A stretch of 64,000 nt of DNA from Marinobacterium sp. (GCA_030602245.1 JAUWAC010000002.1:62001-126000); one strand, 5' to 3'; positions 29,400-39,611 are shown, counted from the first letter of the stretch. The notes: generated by a model from the letters alone, not told the origin. Numbers and translations are program-made.

Positions 29400-29858
29400 A
29401 TGGCTGAACTGACGACAGACCCGGTCGCGTTTCTGCACTGGCTGCACGACAGTATTCCGCTGACGGCCGCGATGCAGATCGACCAGCTCAGGTTCGATGG
29501 CGAGCGCCTCGAGCTGGCGGCACCGCTGGCACCGAACGTCAACGACAAGGGCACCGGCTTTGGCGGTTCCATCGCAGCGCTGGCGACACTGGCCGGCTGG
29601 TGCCTGACCACTCTCTACCTGCGTCGGCAGGGACTCGATTGCGACGTCGTTATCGCGCAAAGCAGCATGAGCTATCAGGCCCCGGTGACAGCCGGTTTCA
29701 GTGCCCGGGTGCAGTTGCCGCAGGCGCCTGCATGTGAGCACCTGCTTGCGCGCATCGCCGAGCGGGGCCGGGGACGACTGGATCTGTGTGTCGACGTGGT
29801 CTGCGACGAACAGGTGGTCTTCAGCCTGCAGGGACGATACGTCGCCATCAAGCGCTGA
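29400..29858 (+). CDS. YiiD C-terminal-type hotdog thioesterase
   Basis: The 152-residue single hotdog-fold protein has the family block NVNDKGTGFGGSIAALATLAGW (about residues 47-68), which forms the substrate helix. Such proteins are putative acyl-CoA thioesterases. The E. coli homologue is fused to an acetyltransferase that is absent here. It is probably co-transcribed with the nitroreductase gene. No strong ribosome site is seen, so coupling is likely. Confidence 0.8.
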   Translation: MAELTTDPVAFLHWLHDSIPLTAAMQIDQLRFDGERLELAAPLAPNVNDKGTGFGGSIAALATLAGWCLTTLYLRRQGLDCDVVIAQSSMSYQAPVTAGFSARVQLPQAPACEHLLARIAERGRGRLDLCVDVVCDEQVVFSLQGRYVAIKR

Positions 29859-29900
29859 CGTCGGCTCACCACGCCACTCCTTGCGCCCATCAATTGCGTG

Positions 29901-29931
29901 TTGACTCTGTAGTGGACTTCAGGGTTTATCC
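29901..29931 (+). promoter_or_regulatory. MerR-family (metal-responsive) promoter of copA
   Basis: TTGACT and TTATCC are separated by 19 bp, the overlong spacing that MerR-type activators correct. The spacer holds a near-palindrome (ACTCTGTAGT and ACTTCAGGGT, 8 of 10 positions paired). It lies 57 bp before copA. This is the expected target of a CueR-like regulator, whose gene is not in the window. Confidence 0.75.
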
Positions 29932-29988
29932 TTGAGGTACTCGAACGGCCGCCCGCAAACAGGGGTGGCGTCAGCAAAGGAGGTCAAC

Positions 29989-32214
29989 ATGGCGATCTAT
30001 CAGTTTGCCCTGAAAGAGGTCAGCTGCGCGGGCTGTGTGCGCAGTATCGAAAAGGCGCTGGGCCGTACCAGCGGCATTCAGGAGTACTCCATCAACTTTG
30101 CCGATCGCACCGCGACGATCCAGACCGATCTGGCGCCGGAGGGCGTGGTACAGGTGATCGAGGATGCCGGTTATGGCGCAGAGTTGATCGAAGACGAAGA
30201 GGATCACAGTAGGCGCGCGGCGCAGGAGGAAGCGCAGTATCGCTCGACCCTGCGTCGCGCGCTCGTGGCGTTGGGCATCGGCGCCGTACTGATGGTACTG
30301 ATGTTGACCGGTACCCTGCCGGAACCGACCGGTCCGGCGGGGCTGGTGACGGGCGTGGTGTCGGGTCTGGCGACGCTGGCGGTGCTCTACTTCTGTGCCG
30401 GACATATTTTCCGCGGTGCCTGGAAGGGGCTGCCGCACGGCAACTTCAACATGGATACGCTGATCGCCCTCGGTACCGGCACCGCCTGGCTGTATTCGAC
30501 GCTGCTGCTGCCGGTGCTGGTGCTGGCGCCGCAGTGGGTGCCGCCGCAGGCGCACCATCTCTATTACGAAGCCTCGGTGATGATTATCGGGTTCATCCTG
30601 CTCGGTCAGGCGCTGGAGGCGCGCTCCCGTGGCAACACGTCACGGGCGCTGCGTGACCTGTTGGATCTGCAGCCGCGTGAGGCGCTGCGGGTTCGGGATG
30701 ACGGTGAGAAGAAAGTGCCGGTGGCGCTGCTGGTGCCGGGTGATCGGGTGCGTATCCGGCCCGGCGAGCGCGTACCGGTGGATGGCGTGGTGCTCGAAGG
30801 CGACAGTCACGTCGATGAGTCGATGCTGACCGGTGAACCGGTACCGGTGGCGCGCAGCGTCAATGACCCTCTGACCGGCGGCACGGTTAACGGCTCCGGC
30901 AGCCTGTTGATGGAGGTTCGGGCCGTGGGGCATCAGACCGTGTTGGCGCAGATCGTCGATGCGGTGCGTCAGGCACAGAACTCGAAACCGGCACTGGGCC
31001 GGCTGGCGGACAGAATCGCCGCGGTGTTCGTGCCGACGGTCATGGTGATTGCCGTCATCACGCTGCTGACCTGGCTGATCTTCGGGCCGCCACCGGCCTG
31101 GGCCCATGCGGTGATTGCCGCCGTGACCGTGCTGATCGTCGCCTGCCCCTGTGCGCTGGGGCTGGCGACACCGATGTCGGTGATGGTGGGGGTCGGGCGT
31201 GCAGCCGGCAAGGGTATTCTGATCCGCAACGGCGATGCGCTGCAGCGGGCCCAATCGTTGACGACGCTGGTGTTCGACAAGACCGGCACCCTGACCGAAG
31301 GCCAGCCAACGGTGGTGGATCGGCACTTCATTGGCGATGAGCAGGCGCTGTTGCCGCTGATCGCCGCAATTGAGAAACGGGCCGAACACCCGCTGGCGCA
31401 GGCGATTACCGCCTGGGCCGAGGCGCAGGGGGTCGCGTCGGAGCATGAGGTTGCAGGCTTTGAAGCGATCTCCGGCAGCGGTGTTGTCGCGGCGGTCGAG
31501 GGGCGTTCGCTGCTGATTGGCAACCGTGACCTGCTGCAGGAGAGGGGCATCGATTGCGCTGCGCTGGTCGATCACGCCGAGCGTTTTGCGGCCGCTGGCA
31601 GCTCGCTGGTCTGGGTGGCCTGTGATGGCAAGCTGCAGGGGCTGTTCGCGATCGCCGACCCGTTGCGTCACGATACCCGTGAGGCGATTGAGCGCCTCAG
31701 GAAACGGGGGCTCAGGCTGGTGCTGCTGTCCGGTGATAACCGACGCACGGCTCAGGCCATTGCCGAGCAGGCCGGTATCGATGAGGTGATTGCTGAGGTG
31801 CGTCCGGAGCAGAAGCAGGCGGTGATCCGCGAGCTGCAGAGCAAAGGCGAGATCGTCGGCATGGTCGGTGACGGCATCAACGACGCCCCGGCGCTGGCGC
31901 AGGCTGATATCGGTTATGCCATGGGCAGTGGCACCGATGTGGCGATCAGCAGCGCGGATGTGACGCTGATGCAGTCGTCGCTGCTGGCGCTGGCCGATGC
32001 GATCTCCATTTCGCAGGCAACGGTACGCAACATCAAGCAGAACCTGTTTGGTGCGTTTATCTACAACGTGCTGGCGATCCCGGTTGCCGCGGGCGTGCTC
32101 TACCCGGTGGCGGGGATACTGCTGAACCCGATTATCGCCGGTGCTGCGATGGCGGCCTCATCGGTGACCGTTGTCAGTAACGCGCGTCGCCTGCGCAACC
32201 TGCCACTGGACTGA
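29989..32214 (+). CDS. copA: Cu(I)-exporting P1B-type ATPase
   Basis: The 741-residue ATPase starts at ATG 29989 after AAGGAGG. One N-terminal HMA domain has its CxxC at C13/C16 (VSCAGCVRS). Eight membrane helices include the copper-transporting CPC ([12 protein letters not shown]). The actuator TGEPVPV, the phosphorylation motif DKTGTLTEG and the hinge [11 protein letters not shown] are all intact. It pumps Cu(I) from cytoplasm to periplasm, complementing the Cus system at the window start. It stands alone with its own MerR-type promoter. Confidence 0.96.
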   Translation: MAIYQFALKEVSCAGCVRSIEKALGRTSGIQEYSINFADRTATIQTDLAPEGVVQVIEDAGYGAELIEDEEDHSRRAAQEEAQYRSTLRRALVALGIGAVLMVLMLTGTLPEPTGPAGLVTGVVSGLATLAVLYFCAGHIFRGAWKGLPHGNFNMDTLIALGTGTAWLYSTLLLPVLVLAPQWVPPQAHHLYYEASVMIIGFILLGQALEARSRGNTSRALRDLLDLQPREALRVRDDGEKKVPVALLVPGDRVRIRPGERVPVDGVVLEGDSHVDESMLTGEPVPVARSVNDPLTGGTVNGSGSLLMEVRAVGHQTVLAQIVDAVRQAQNSKPALGRLADRIAAVFVPTVMVIAVITLLTWLIFGPPPAWAHAVIAAVTVLIVACPCALGLATPMSVMVGVGRAAGKGILIRNGDALQRAQSLTTLVFDKTGTLTEGQPTVVDRHFIGDEQALLPLIAAIEKRAEHPLAQAITAWAEAQGVASEHEVAGFEAISGSGVVAAVEGRSLLIGNRDLLQERGIDCAALVDHAERFAAAGSSLVWVACDGKLQGLFAIADPLRHDTREAIERLRKRGLRLVLLSGDNRRTAQAIAEQAGIDEVIAEVRPEQKQAVIRELQSKGEIVGMVGDGINDAPALAQADIGYAMGSGTDVAISSADVTLMQSSLLALADAISISQATVRNIKQNLFGAFIYNVLAIPVAAGVLYPVAGILLNPIIAGAAMAASSVTVVSNARRLRNLPLD

Positions 32215-32221
32215 CGCCGAT

Positions 32222-32246
32222 GGAGACGCCCGCACCGGGCGTCTCC
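32222..32246. terminator. Bidirectional hairpin between copA and ppiA
   Basis: An 11-bp perfect GC-rich stem (GGAGACGCCCG, loop CAC, complement) sits in the short gap between two convergent genes. No T run follows on either strand, so its terminating strength is uncertain. Confidence 0.55.
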
Positions 32247-32257
32247 CGATTGTTGCC

Positions 32258-32833
32258 TTACTCTGCCACCGCCGGCGCAGCCAGCAGCGTCGCGCTTTCG
32301 ATGACGACCGGTGTCACCGGGACGTCGCGAAACGGCGGACGGCTGGTGGTCGCTACCTGGCTGATGCGATCAACCACCTCCATGCCCTTTGCCACCTTGC
32401 CGAACACGGTGTAGCCGGGGCGGCCGGGCATACCGTCAAGGCGTTGATTATCCACGGTATTGATAAAGAACTGGCTGGTCGCGCTGTCCGGATCGCGGGT
32501 GCGTGCCATGGCGATGGTGCCGCGCAGGTTGCTCAGGCCGTTGGCCGATTCGTTACGTACCGGCGCGGCGGTTGCGCGCGGCGCCATCTCTGTATCCATG
32601 CCGCCGCCCTGAATCATGAAGCCCGGGATCACGCGGTGGAAAATCAGGCCGTCATAGTGGCCGTTTTTCACATAGCCGATGAAGTTGGCGACGGTGGCGG
32701 GCGCTTTTTCGGCATCCAGTTCCAGTTCAATGGCGCCCAGGCTGGTGTTCAGCTGGACGCGCTCGGCCTGAGCCTGCAGGTGAACGAACAGGGCGAGCAG
32801 GGCGGTAGCGGTGGCAAGCGGACGCAGCGTCAT
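32258..32833 (-). CDS. ppiA: Periplasmic peptidyl-prolyl cis-trans isomerase, cyclophilin type
   Basis: The 191-residue protein has a signal peptide ending LQAQAERV and a complete cyclophilin core (FHRVIPGFMIQGGG, SATSQFFINTVDN, GYTVFGKVAKGM). The catalytic Arg is in HRVIPGF. The length matches E. coli PpiA. It speeds folding of periplasmic proteins. AAGGAAA precedes the ATG. It is convergent with copA. Confidence 0.93.
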   Translation of the reverse strand: MTLRPLATATALLALFVHLQAQAERVQLNTSLGAIELELDAEKAPATVANFIGYVKNGHYDGLIFHRVIPGFMIQGGGMDTEMAPRATAAPVRNESANGLSNLRGTIAMARTRDPDSATSQFFINTVDNQRLDGMPGRPGYTVFGKVAKGMEVVDRISQVATTSRPPFRDVPVTPVVIESATLLAAPAVAE

Positions 32834-32920
32834 ATCGGTTTCCTTGATGTCGAACAGAACTATTGAGCACGGACAGCGAGTCTCGTCTCCCGTGAGGCTA
32901 TCATGAGTGATGATAGGGGA

Positions 32921-32947
32921 TTGAGTTTTAACGGAATCTGCCGAAAA
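32921..32947 (+). promoter_or_regulatory. Sigma-28 (FliA) promoter of the chemoreceptor gene
   Basis: TTGAGTTT, 11 bp, GCCGAAAA: 6/8 and 7/8 matches to the consensus TAAAGTTT-N11-GCCGATAA at the exact spacing. It lies about 130 bp before the chemoreceptor start, as expected for a late flagellar/chemotaxis gene. Confidence 0.7.
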
Positions 32948-33075
32948 GAAAATCGATTCCGGTGGTTTTGCAATAGTCTTTAAGGACTAGACAAAAAACT
33001 ACCTGTCGTCAGCGCGCAACACTTAAAATGCGCGATGAGCGAATTCAGTGTTCCAAAAATGAGGTTCAAAGACCG

Positions 33076-34749
33076 ATGACTCCACTCAGGCTGAAAGGCA
33101 AGCTGTTGCTGCTATCAATTCTGCCGGTATTGCTGGTCACCGTTGCGATTATGGTGGCTGTTCACTTCCAGATGGCCAGGGTGGGCGAAAGAGAGTTGAC
33201 GGACGCGCGTGAAGCGTTGGTCAGCGCCAAGCAGGAGGAGCTGCGCAACTACGTGGACGCGGCGATCTCGGCGGTACAACCGCTGGTCGAGATCGGGGAC
33301 GCCGAGGCCCGCGAAGCGGCCCGCGACGTTCTGCGCTCGATCGGTTATGGCGATGACGGCTATATCTTTGTGTACGATTTCGACGGTAATGTCGTCGCCT
33401 ACGCGCCCGATCCCTCCACAGAGGGTGACAACCGTATGGCGCTGAAGGATCCCAACGGGGTACAGGTGATCAAGGAGCTGATCAGCGTTGCCAAAGGCGG
33501 TGGTGGCTTCGTCAATTATGTCTGGCACAAACCCAATGCCAATGCGGTCAAGCCCAAACTCAGCTACGCCGATCAGATTCAGAAGTGGGGCTGGATGGTC
33601 GGTACCGGTGTCTATTCCGATGACATCGATGCCAAGATGGCCGCGCATGCCGCCAAGATTCAGCACAGTATCAATTCGACCATGCTGCAGATCGCGACCA
33701 TCGCCGCGGTTATCCTCGTGATCGTGATACTGGCATCGCTGTGGGTGGCCGGCATCATCGTGCGCCCGCTGCAGAATGCGGCCCGCGCGCTGAATGCGAT
33801 CAGCAAGGGCGACGGTGATCTGACCCAGCGCCTGAGCGTCGACAGTCGCGATGAGGTCGGGGATGTGGCGCTGGGCTTCAACGACTTCGCCGGCAACATC
33901 CAGAATGTGGTCAGCGAGGTCAAAGGCGCAGTGCATTCACTGACCGTATCGACCGGCCAGCTCGATACCGTTGTCGGCCGCACGCATACCGATGCCAATA
34001 CCCAGAAGCAGGAGACCGATCAGGTCGCCGCGGCGATTCATGAGATGGCAGCGGCCGTGCAGCAGGTGGCGGGTAGCGCAGCCCAGGCGGCAGAGGCTGC
34101 CCATGAGGCGGATCGCGAGGCTGCCGATGGCCAGCGCATCGTCGAGCAGACCATCGACTCGATCAATCGACTGGCCGACGACGTCAACCGTGCCGCCGAG
34201 GTGATCGCGCGTCTGGGCGAGGATACCAACCAGATCGGCACCGTGGTCAGCGTGATTCAGGGGGTTGCCGAGCAGACCAACCTGCTGGCACTGAACGCGG
34301 CGATTGAAGCGGCCCGTGCCGGTGAACAGGGCCGTGGTTTTGCCGTCGTTGCCGACGAAGTGCGCACGCTGGCGACCCGCACGCAGCAAAGCACCGAGGA
34401 GATCCACCGCATGATCGAGCGCCTGCAGGCCGGCGCCCGCGAGGCGGTCACGGTGATGCAGGCGAGCCAGAAGCAGAGCCAGGAAACCATGGAAACGGCC
34501 GCCAGTGCCAACGACTCGCTGGGCCGCATCACCAACGCGGTGGGTCTGATCACGGAGATGAATACCCAGATCGCCAGCGCGGCCGAGCAGCAGACTGCTG
34601 TGGCCGACGAGATCAGCCAGAGCGTGCAGCAGATCGCGGATATCGCCGATCGCTCGTCGCGCAACGCCGGCGAGATGTCCACCATGTCCTCGACGATGGC
34701 GGAGATCGAACGCCGTCTAAGCGAGCTGGTCAGCCGCTTCCGCGTCTGA
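33076..34749 (+). CDS. Methyl-accepting chemotaxis protein with single-Cache sensor
   Basis: The protein has 557 residues from ATG 33076 (GAGG 11 bp upstream; an in-frame ATG at 33028 is possible). Membrane helices lie at about 9-31 and 193-220. Between them is a single-Cache type 2 domain ([29 protein letters not shown]) that in relatives binds small carboxylates. HAMP and the long coiled-coil signalling domain follow, with the CheA/CheW-binding tip [20 protein letters not shown] and VADEVRTLA. It lacks the C-terminal CheR-binding pentapeptide. The ligand is unknown. Confidence 0.94.
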   Translation: MTPLRLKGKLLLLSILPVLLVTVAIMVAVHFQMARVGERELTDAREALVSAKQEELRNYVDAAISAVQPLVEIGDAEAREAARDVLRSIGYGDDGYIFVYDFDGNVVAYAPDPSTEGDNRMALKDPNGVQVIKELISVAKGGGGFVNYVWHKPNANAVKPKLSYADQIQKWGWMVGTGVYSDDIDAKMAAHAAKIQHSINSTMLQIATIAAVILVIVILASLWVAGIIVRPLQNAARALNAISKGDGDLTQRLSVDSRDEVGDVALGFNDFAGNIQNVVSEVKGAVHSLTVSTGQLDTVVGRTHTDANTQKQETDQVAAAIHEMAAAVQQVAGSAAQAAEAAHEADREAADGQRIVEQTIDSINRLADDVNRAAEVIARLGEDTNQIGTVVSVIQGVAEQTNLLALNAAIEAARAGEQGRGFAVVADEVRTLATRTQQSTEEIHRMIERLQAGAREAVTVMQASQKQSQETMETAASANDSLGRITNAVGLITEMNTQIASAAEQQTAVADEISQSVQQIADIADRSSRNAGEMSTMSSTMAEIERRLSELVSRFRV

Positions 34750-34768
34750 TTCGGCAGCCCGGCTGCAC

Positions 34769-34796
34769 ACCGGCCCTTCGGGGCCGGTCTTCGTTT
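34769..34796 (+). terminator. Rho-independent terminator after the chemoreceptor gene
   Basis: An 8-bp stem ACCGGCCC/GGGCCGGT with a TTCG tetraloop is followed by CTTCGTTT. It ends the chemoreceptor transcript before the RpoE-type promoter of the next operon. Confidence 0.7.
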
Positions 34797-34807
34797 CAGG
34801 CCCGACC

Positions 34808-34836
34808 TGAACCAACGCCCCGCTGTCAGCGTACCC
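34808..34836 (+). promoter_or_regulatory. Probable RpoE/ChrR-type ECF promoter of the SDR-NTF2 operon
   Basis: TGAACC, 17 bp, GTACCC (with CGTA at the -10) is very like the two promoters found beside rpoE (TGATCC and CGTAAC/CGTATC). The predicted start is only about 14-17 bp before the ATG, so the leader is short. Confidence 0.5.
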
Positions 34837-34856
34837 TCCGTTAAAGGAGGCCACTC

Positions 34857-35630
34857 ATGCTGACCGATTCTGCACAACTGATCTGGATTACCGGTGCCGG
34901 CACCGGTATCGGCCGTGCCACGGCGCTGGCGCTGGCCGGGCAGGGGCATCGTGTGGTCATCAGCGGACGCCGTCTCGAGGCGCTCGAAGCCGTGGTGGCG
35001 AGCGGACGCGACGCCGGGCTGGCCGGAACCCTTATACCGCTGCCACTGGATGTGACCGATCTTCACGCGATCGATACGGCGCTGGAAACCCTCGTCAGCC
35101 GCGAAGGGCTGCCCGATACGGTGATGCTCTGTGCCGGCAACCACGAACCGATGCCGGTGGCACAGTTCCGTCTCGATACCTGCCGTCAGCTGATGGAGGT
35201 AAACTACTTTGGCATCATGAACCTGCTCGATCGGCTGTTGCCGAAGATGCGGGCGCGAGGCCGGGGCACTCTGGTGCTGGTGGCCTCGGTGGCGGGGTAC
35301 CGCGGCCTGCCGACCGCGGCGGCCTACGGCGGCAGCAAGGCGGCTGTGATCAACGCCGCCGAAGCGCTGGCGGCGGAGCTGCGTGGCAGCGGGATCGACC
35401 TGAAACTGGTCAATCCGGGCTTTGTCCGCACGCCGCTGACCGATCGCAATGACTTCGAGATGCCGTTTCTGGTAGAACCGGAAGAGGCGGCCGCGGCGAT
35501 TCTGCGCGGGTTGCGCAAGCCGGGGTTCGAGATCGCGTTCCCGACCCGGTTTGTGCTGATGATGAAACTGCTGCGCCTGTTGCCCTACAGGCTCTACTTC
35601 AGTGTGATCCGACGGAAGACCGGACTATGA
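34857..35630 (+). CDS. Short-chain dehydrogenase of the RpoE-ChrR stress island
   Basis: The 257-residue SDR has the NADP-type motif GAGTGIGRA near residue 13, the NYFG active-site Asn region, and Tyr/Lys in YGGSKAAV. The C-terminal part (RFVLMMKLLRLLPYRLYF) is hydrophobic and basic and suggests membrane contact. Similar SDRs are found in RpoE-ChrR regulons with CFA-like enzymes, so a role in modifying membrane fatty acids is likely but inferred. AAAGGAGG precedes the ATG. Its stop overlaps the next start. Confidence 0.87.
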   Translation: MLTDSAQLIWITGAGTGIGRATALALAGQGHRVVISGRRLEALEAVVASGRDAGLAGTLIPLPLDVTDLHAIDTALETLVSREGLPDTVMLCAGNHEPMPVAQFRLDTCRQLMEVNYFGIMNLLDRLLPKMRARGRGTLVLVASVAGYRGLPTAAAYGGSKAAVINAAEALAAELRGSGIDLKLVNPGFVRTPLTDRNDFEMPFLVEPEEAAAAILRGLRKPGFEIAFPTRFVLMMKLLRLLPYRLYFSVIRRKTGL

Positions 35631-36061
35631 CACACGCGACCCGAGAGCAGACCTTTGAGCGCTACTGCGCCCTGTTCGAATCCCTTTGCCCCGAGAACCT
35701 GTCGCAGCTGGAGCCGCTGGTCAGTCCGAGCATCCACTTCCGCGACCCCTTCAATGACGTGCGCGGCTGGCCGCGCGTACACCATATCCTGCACGACATG
35801 TTTGAGCGCTGTGAACAGCCGCGCTTTTACATCCTCGACAAACATCTGGCCGACGGCTGCGGGCTGCTGCGCTGGACCTTCGAGACCCGGGTGCCGGTGA
35901 TGGGGTGGTTCAGTATCGAGGGCATGAGCCGGCTGCAGTTCGATGACGACGGCCGGGTCAGTGAGCATCTGGATTTCTGGGACAGCAGCCCGTTTTACCT
36001 GCGCCTGCCGGTGATCGGACGCCTGCTGCGGGCCGCCAGGGCAAAAATGTCGGCCGGCTGA
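35627..36061 (+). CDS. NTF2/SnoaL-like protein of the stress island
   Basis: The 144-residue single-domain protein has the nuclear-transport-factor-2-like pattern (IHFRDPFNDVRGWPRVHHIL near residues 36-55; LDFWDSSPFY near the end). Such cone-shaped folds bind hydrophobic ligands or act as small enzymes. Its ATG overlaps the SDR stop by 4 bp (ATGA), so the two are translated together. It is commonly found next to the SDR in clusters of this kind. Function is not established. The gene is convergent with cfa. Confidence 0.8.
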   Translation: MTHATREQTFERYCALFESLCPENLSQLEPLVSPSIHFRDPFNDVRGWPRVHHILHDMFERCEQPRFYILDKHLADGCGLLRWTFETRVPVMGWFSIEGMSRLQFDDDGRVSEHLDFWDSSPFYLRLPVIGRLLRAARAKMSAG

Positions 36062-36085
36062 GGGCGCCGCGCGCGGGCGTGCCCG

Positions 36086-37324
36086 TCACTCGGCGCGGCC
36101 GATCCGGTACAGCCCGACATCGATGGAGCCGCCGCGGAAGCCGCCTTCGCAATACCCCAGATAGTACTGCCACATGCGGCGGAAACGGTCATCGAAGCCC
36201 AGTGCCCGAATCGCCGGCCACTGGTCGTTGAAGCGCTGGTGCCAGATCGCCAGTGTGCGTGCGTAATCCGCGCCGAACAGTTGCTGCTCGCGCAGCGCAA
36301 GCCCGTTGGCCCCGATGCGCTCGGCCAGCACGGCGGGACTTGGCAACATCCCGCCCGGGAAGATGTAGCGCTGGATAAAGTCGGCGCTGCGGCGGTAGCG
36401 CGCAAAGCGTTCATTGTCGATGCTGATGACCTGCAGCAGTGCCTGTCCGCCGGGCCTGAGGCAGCGCTTGAGGGTCTGGAAGTACAGATCCCAGTGCGCT
36501 TCGCCCACCGCCTCGAACATCTCGATCGAGACGATGTGATCGTACTGCGTATCGAGATCACGATAGTCGGTCAGACTGAAGTGGCAGCGATCGGTAAGGC
36601 CGGCGTTCGCGACCCGGTTGCGGGCCCACGCCAGCTGTTCCTGCGACAGCGTGATGCCGTGCACCTGCACGCCAAACTCGCGCGCCGCCAGCTCGGCAAA
36701 ACCGCCCCAGCCACAGCCGATTTCGAGCACCCGCTGGCCGGGCTTCAGTCCCAGCATCTGCGCAATGCGACGGTACTTGTTGTGCTGCGCCGCCTGCAGC
36801 GACTCGTTGCCCGCAAACAGCGCTGACGAATAGGTCATGCTCGGGTCGAGCCAGAGGCGATAGAAGTCGTTGCCGAGATCGTAGTGATATTCGATATTGC
36901 GCCGACTGCCGCGCCGGGAGTTGCGCCGACTCAGGTGGAACAGACGGTTGGTCAGACGCAGTAGCAGATTGCCGCGCATGAACTGCTGCATGGCGTGCTC
37001 GTTGCCGAGCGCCCACTGCACCAGCGCTGCCAGGTCGGGGCTGTCCCACTCGCCGGCCATGTACGCTTCCGCCCAGCCGATCATGCCGCCACGCAGCAGT
37101 CGGCGCAGGGCGCGATAGCTGTTCAGACGCACCTGAGCATGGGCTTCGCCCGGCCGATGGCGGCCGAAGCTGGCACTGTCGCCGTCGGGCAGCTGCAGAT
37201 CGAGCACGCCGTAATCGAGTGCATCGAGCTGGCGGCGCAGAACCCGCAGAAAACGGTGCTCAAGCCAGTGGCCATCGCTGCTGCGGCCGGTGTTGAGGGG
37301 GCGGCTGTAGTCAGACGGTTTCAT
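36086..37324 (-). CDS. cfa: Cyclopropane-fatty-acyl-phospholipid synthase family methyltransferase
   Basis: The 412-residue protein has the AdoMet site [10 protein letters not shown] at 199-208 and the CFA signature [14 protein letters not shown] at about 147-160. Family members transfer a methyl or methylene group to a double bond of membrane phospholipids. In RpoE-ChrR regulons, relatives act in singlet oxygen defence and in making methylated or furan fatty acids. The start overlaps the end of the DUF1365 gene by 14 bp, showing tight coupling. It is the last gene of the leftward three-gene operon. Confidence 0.9.
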   Translation of the reverse strand: MKPSDYSRPLNTGRSSDGHWLEHRFLRVLRRQLDALDYGVLDLQLPDGDSASFGRHRPGEAHAQVRLNSYRALRRLLRGGMIGWAEAYMAGEWDSPDLAALVQWALGNEHAMQQFMRGNLLLRLTNRLFHLSRRNSRRGSRRNIEYHYDLGNDFYRLWLDPSMTYSSALFAGNESLQAAQHNKYRRIAQMLGLKPGQRVLEIGCGWGGFAELAAREFGVQVHGITLSQEQLAWARNRVANAGLTDRCHFSLTDYRDLDTQYDHIVSIEMFEAVGEAHWDLYFQTLKRCLRPGGQALLQVISIDNERFARYRRSADFIQRYIFPGGMLPSPAVLAERIGANGLALREQQLFGADYARTLAIWHQRFNDQWPAIRALGFDDRFRRMWQYYLGYCEGGFRGGSIDVGLYRIGRAE

Positions 37325-38105
37325 GGGACGATTCCCTCCCGAGTCGAATCAGGGTCACGGGGTGTGGCGGGGCCGCGGGACGCGGCTGCAACGGCACGCC
37401 CTTGCGCCACAGTCGCAGCGCTTCCCAGTGGATGCCGGCAATCACCTTGAGCGTCATCAGGGGATAGCGGACAAATACGCTGAGCAGGGCGCGGTCGCTC
37501 AGTTCACGCCGCTGGCCGGTGAAGGTTGCGTGCAGCAGACTGCCGACGCTGTCACGCTGGCGAATACAGACCGCAACCCGTGCGCCCGGCGGGCGCATGC
37601 GGAATTGATAACCGGCGTCCATCGGCATGAAGGGCGAGACGTAGAAAGCCTTGTCGCTGTACTGCCGCAGCGGCTCCGCCTGCGCGTCGGTCTCGATCAG
37701 GTAGCTGTGACGCTGGCCGAACGTATTGCTGACCTCATACAGAATCGCGCGCAGCGTCTGCGAGTCGTCGTAGCAGTAGTAGACACTGAGCGGATTGAAT
37801 ACGTAGCCGAGGATGCGCGGATAGCAGAGCAGGCGGATCGGGCCGTGGCCGGTGTCGATGCCGTTGGTGCGCAGCAGCTGACGCACCTGGTCGACCAGCG
37901 GCCGGTCGGAGCCGTCGCCATGATCGCGCTCGTGGAACGAGAACAGATTGAAGCGGTTGACGGAGAACAGACGCAGACGCTGTTGCAGCCGTGGCAGCTC
38001 GTCGAGGTCGATCAGCCAGGACACCACCCGGTAGATGAAGCGGTGACGGCGGGGCCGAAAGCGGTGGTGCATTACCTGACCGGCGTACAGCGTGCTGGCA
38101 CTCAT
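37311..38105 (-). CDS. DUF1365 protein, companion of the CFA-like enzyme
   Basis: The 264-residue protein has the DUF1365 blocks [20 protein letters not shown] at the N-terminus, [12 protein letters not shown] in the middle, and [14 protein letters not shown] later. No catalytic mechanism is proven for the family. It regularly lies between an FAD amine-oxidase-like protein and a CFA synthase, as here, which points to a shared lipid-modifying pathway. It overlaps both neighbours (4 and 14 bp). Confidence 0.9.
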   Translation of the reverse strand: MSASTLYAGQVMHHRFRPRRHRFIYRVVSWLIDLDELPRLQQRLRLFSVNRFNLFSFHERDHGDGSDRPLVDQVRQLLRTNGIDTGHGPIRLLCYPRILGYVFNPLSVYYCYDDSQTLRAILYEVSNTFGQRHSYLIETDAQAEPLRQYSDKAFYVSPFMPMDAGYQFRMRPPGARVAVCIRQRDSVGSLLHATFTGQRRELSDRALLSVFVRYPLMTLKVIAGIHWEALRLWRKGVPLQPRPAAPPHPVTLIRLGRESSHETV

Positions 38106-39466
38106 GCTACCGCCTCCGCCACGGCACCGGCGTGCGGCCGCTTCTGTGGCGGCACGTGGATACGGTTATTCGGCGCTTCGAGGTGCCACGGGCGCATGAC
38201 ACCGCCCAGCGCCTCGGCAACGGCCAGACCAGACTGCAGGCCATCTTCGTGGAAGCCGTAGCCGAACCAGGCACCGCAGAACCAGGTGTTCTGCTGCCCC
38301 TGCAGCGACCACAGCTTCGGCTGCGCCTCGATGCCGGCGAGCGAGAACTGGGGGTGGTCATACAGGAAGCTGCGATGAATCGTGTCCGGTGCCGGCTCGC
38401 GCAGTGGATTCAGCGTCACAAACAAGTCGTGCCGGGTTGCGAGTGGCTGCAGGCGGTTCATCCAATAGGTCACCGACAGCGGCGTGGCGGTGCTGCGCTG
38501 GGCGCTGAGGTAGTTCCAGCTCGCCCAGGCGCGACGGCGCTTTGGCATCAGCGACGCATCGCTGTGCAGGATGGCGCGGTTGCGCTGGTAGGGGAAGCAG
38601 CTCAGCAGTCGCTGTTCCTGCGCACTGGGCCGTGCCAGCAGTTCCAGCGCCTGATCGGCATGACAGGCGAGGACGACATGGTCGAAGGTTTCACGCTGGC
38701 CATGCAGGTATTCCAGCGTCACCTGGCCATCGTGGCGGTGAATGCGATGGATGCGACTGTTAAGGCGGATGCGTCCCTCCAGCGGGGCCAGCAGACGCTG
38801 AACGTATTCGCGGCTGCCACCGACCACCGTGCGCCACTGCGGACGATCCTTCAGCTGTACCAGGCCGTGGTTCTGACAGAAGCGCAGAAACGTAAGTGCC
38901 GGGTACTCCAGCATCTGTTCGGCCGGTGTTGACCAGATTGCTGCGCCCATCGGGATCAGGTGGTTGGCGATGAAGGTGCGGCTGTAGCGGCGTCGGGCCA
39001 GCATCTCACCGAGCGTTTCCTGCGCCGTCTGCGCTTCTTCCATCAGCTGCGGCGCTTCACGATAGAAGCGCAGAATCTCGCGCAACAGGTTCCAGTGACC
39101 CGGGCGCACCAGATTGCCGCGCTGGGCGAAGAAGCCGCCGAGGCCGCAACCGCTATACTCCAGAGACCCGCCGCCGGCCGATACCGCAAACGACATGTCG
39201 GTATCGGCTGTCGGCACCCGCAGGTAGTCGAACAGGCGCACGAGGTTGGGATAGTTGACCGGGTTATATACGATAAAGCCGGTATCAACGGCGACCGCCT
39301 CGTCGCCGAGCTCGAGCTGCGCCGTGTTGGAGTGCCCGCCGGGCCGGTCATCCTTTTCGAACAGCGTCACCCGGTGATGTCGGTTCAGCAGCCAGGCGCA
39401 GGCCATGCCCGAGATACCGGAGCCGATGACGGCGATGTTAAGAGGTCGCATGATACTGACTGTCAT
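38102..39466 (-). CDS. FAD-dependent oxidoreductase (amine-oxidase-like), lipid-modifying operon
   Basis: The protein has 454 residues from ATG 39466, chosen because AAAGG lies 8 bp upstream; ATG 39451 is an alternative. The FAD-binding Rossmann motif [17 protein letters not shown] is at about 11-27, followed by DRPGGHSNT, the flavin amine-oxidase signature. The C-terminal FAD block [18 protein letters not shown] is present. It is first in the operon with DUF1365 and cfa and is driven by an RpoE-type promoter. A role in fatty acid desaturation or oxidation is inferred from context. Confidence 0.9.
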   Translation of the reverse strand: MTVSIMRPLNIAVIGSGISGMACAWLLNRHHRVTLFEKDDRPGGHSNTAQLELGDEAVAVDTGFIVYNPVNYPNLVRLFDYLRVPTADTDMSFAVSAGGGSLEYSGCGLGGFFAQRGNLVRPGHWNLLREILRFYREAPQLMEEAQTAQETLGEMLARRRYSRTFIANHLIPMGAAIWSTPAEQMLEYPALTFLRFCQNHGLVQLKDRPQWRTVVGGSREYVQRLLAPLEGRIRLNSRIHRIHRHDGQVTLEYLHGQRETFDHVVLACHADQALELLARPSAQEQRLLSCFPYQRNRAILHSDASLMPKRRRAWASWNYLSAQRSTATPLSVTYWMNRLQPLATRHDLFVTLNPLREPAPDTIHRSFLYDHPQFSLAGIEAQPKLWSLQGQQNTWFCGAWFGYGFHEDGLQSGLAVAEALGGVMRPWHLEAPNNRIHVPPQKRPHAGAVAEAVA

Positions 39467-39500
39467 TCCGATGGCCTTTGCTGGTAACACCTTTGGCTGT

Positions 39501-39530
39501 CGATACGAGACCATATTCGAGACTGGATCA
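39501..39530 (-). promoter_or_regulatory. RpoE/ChrR-type ECF promoter of the FAD-DUF1365-cfa operon
   Basis: On the minus strand: TGATCC (39530-39525), 18 bp, GTATCG (39506-39501), with CGTA at the -10. The predicted transcript would start near 39494, 28 bp before the ATG. TGATC -35 elements are known for RpoE factors paired with ChrR. Confidence 0.7.
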
Positions 39531-39544
39531 CCATCTTTGTCAGG

Positions 39545-39573
39545 TGATCCGGATCAGGTACGCGCGCGTAACG
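39545..39573 (+). promoter_or_regulatory. RpoE/ChrR-type ECF promoter of rpoE-chrR (autoregulation)
   Basis: TGATCC, 17 bp, GTAACG, with CGTA at the -10. The -35 is part of a 12-bp perfect palindrome (TGATCCGGATCA). A start near 39580 would give about 32 nt of leader to the GTG at 39612 and none to the ATG at 39582, which supports the GTG as true start. Confidence 0.7.
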
Positions 39574-39611
39574 GGGGCTGAATGCTGGAAGACGATCCTG
39601 AGGGAAAGAAA

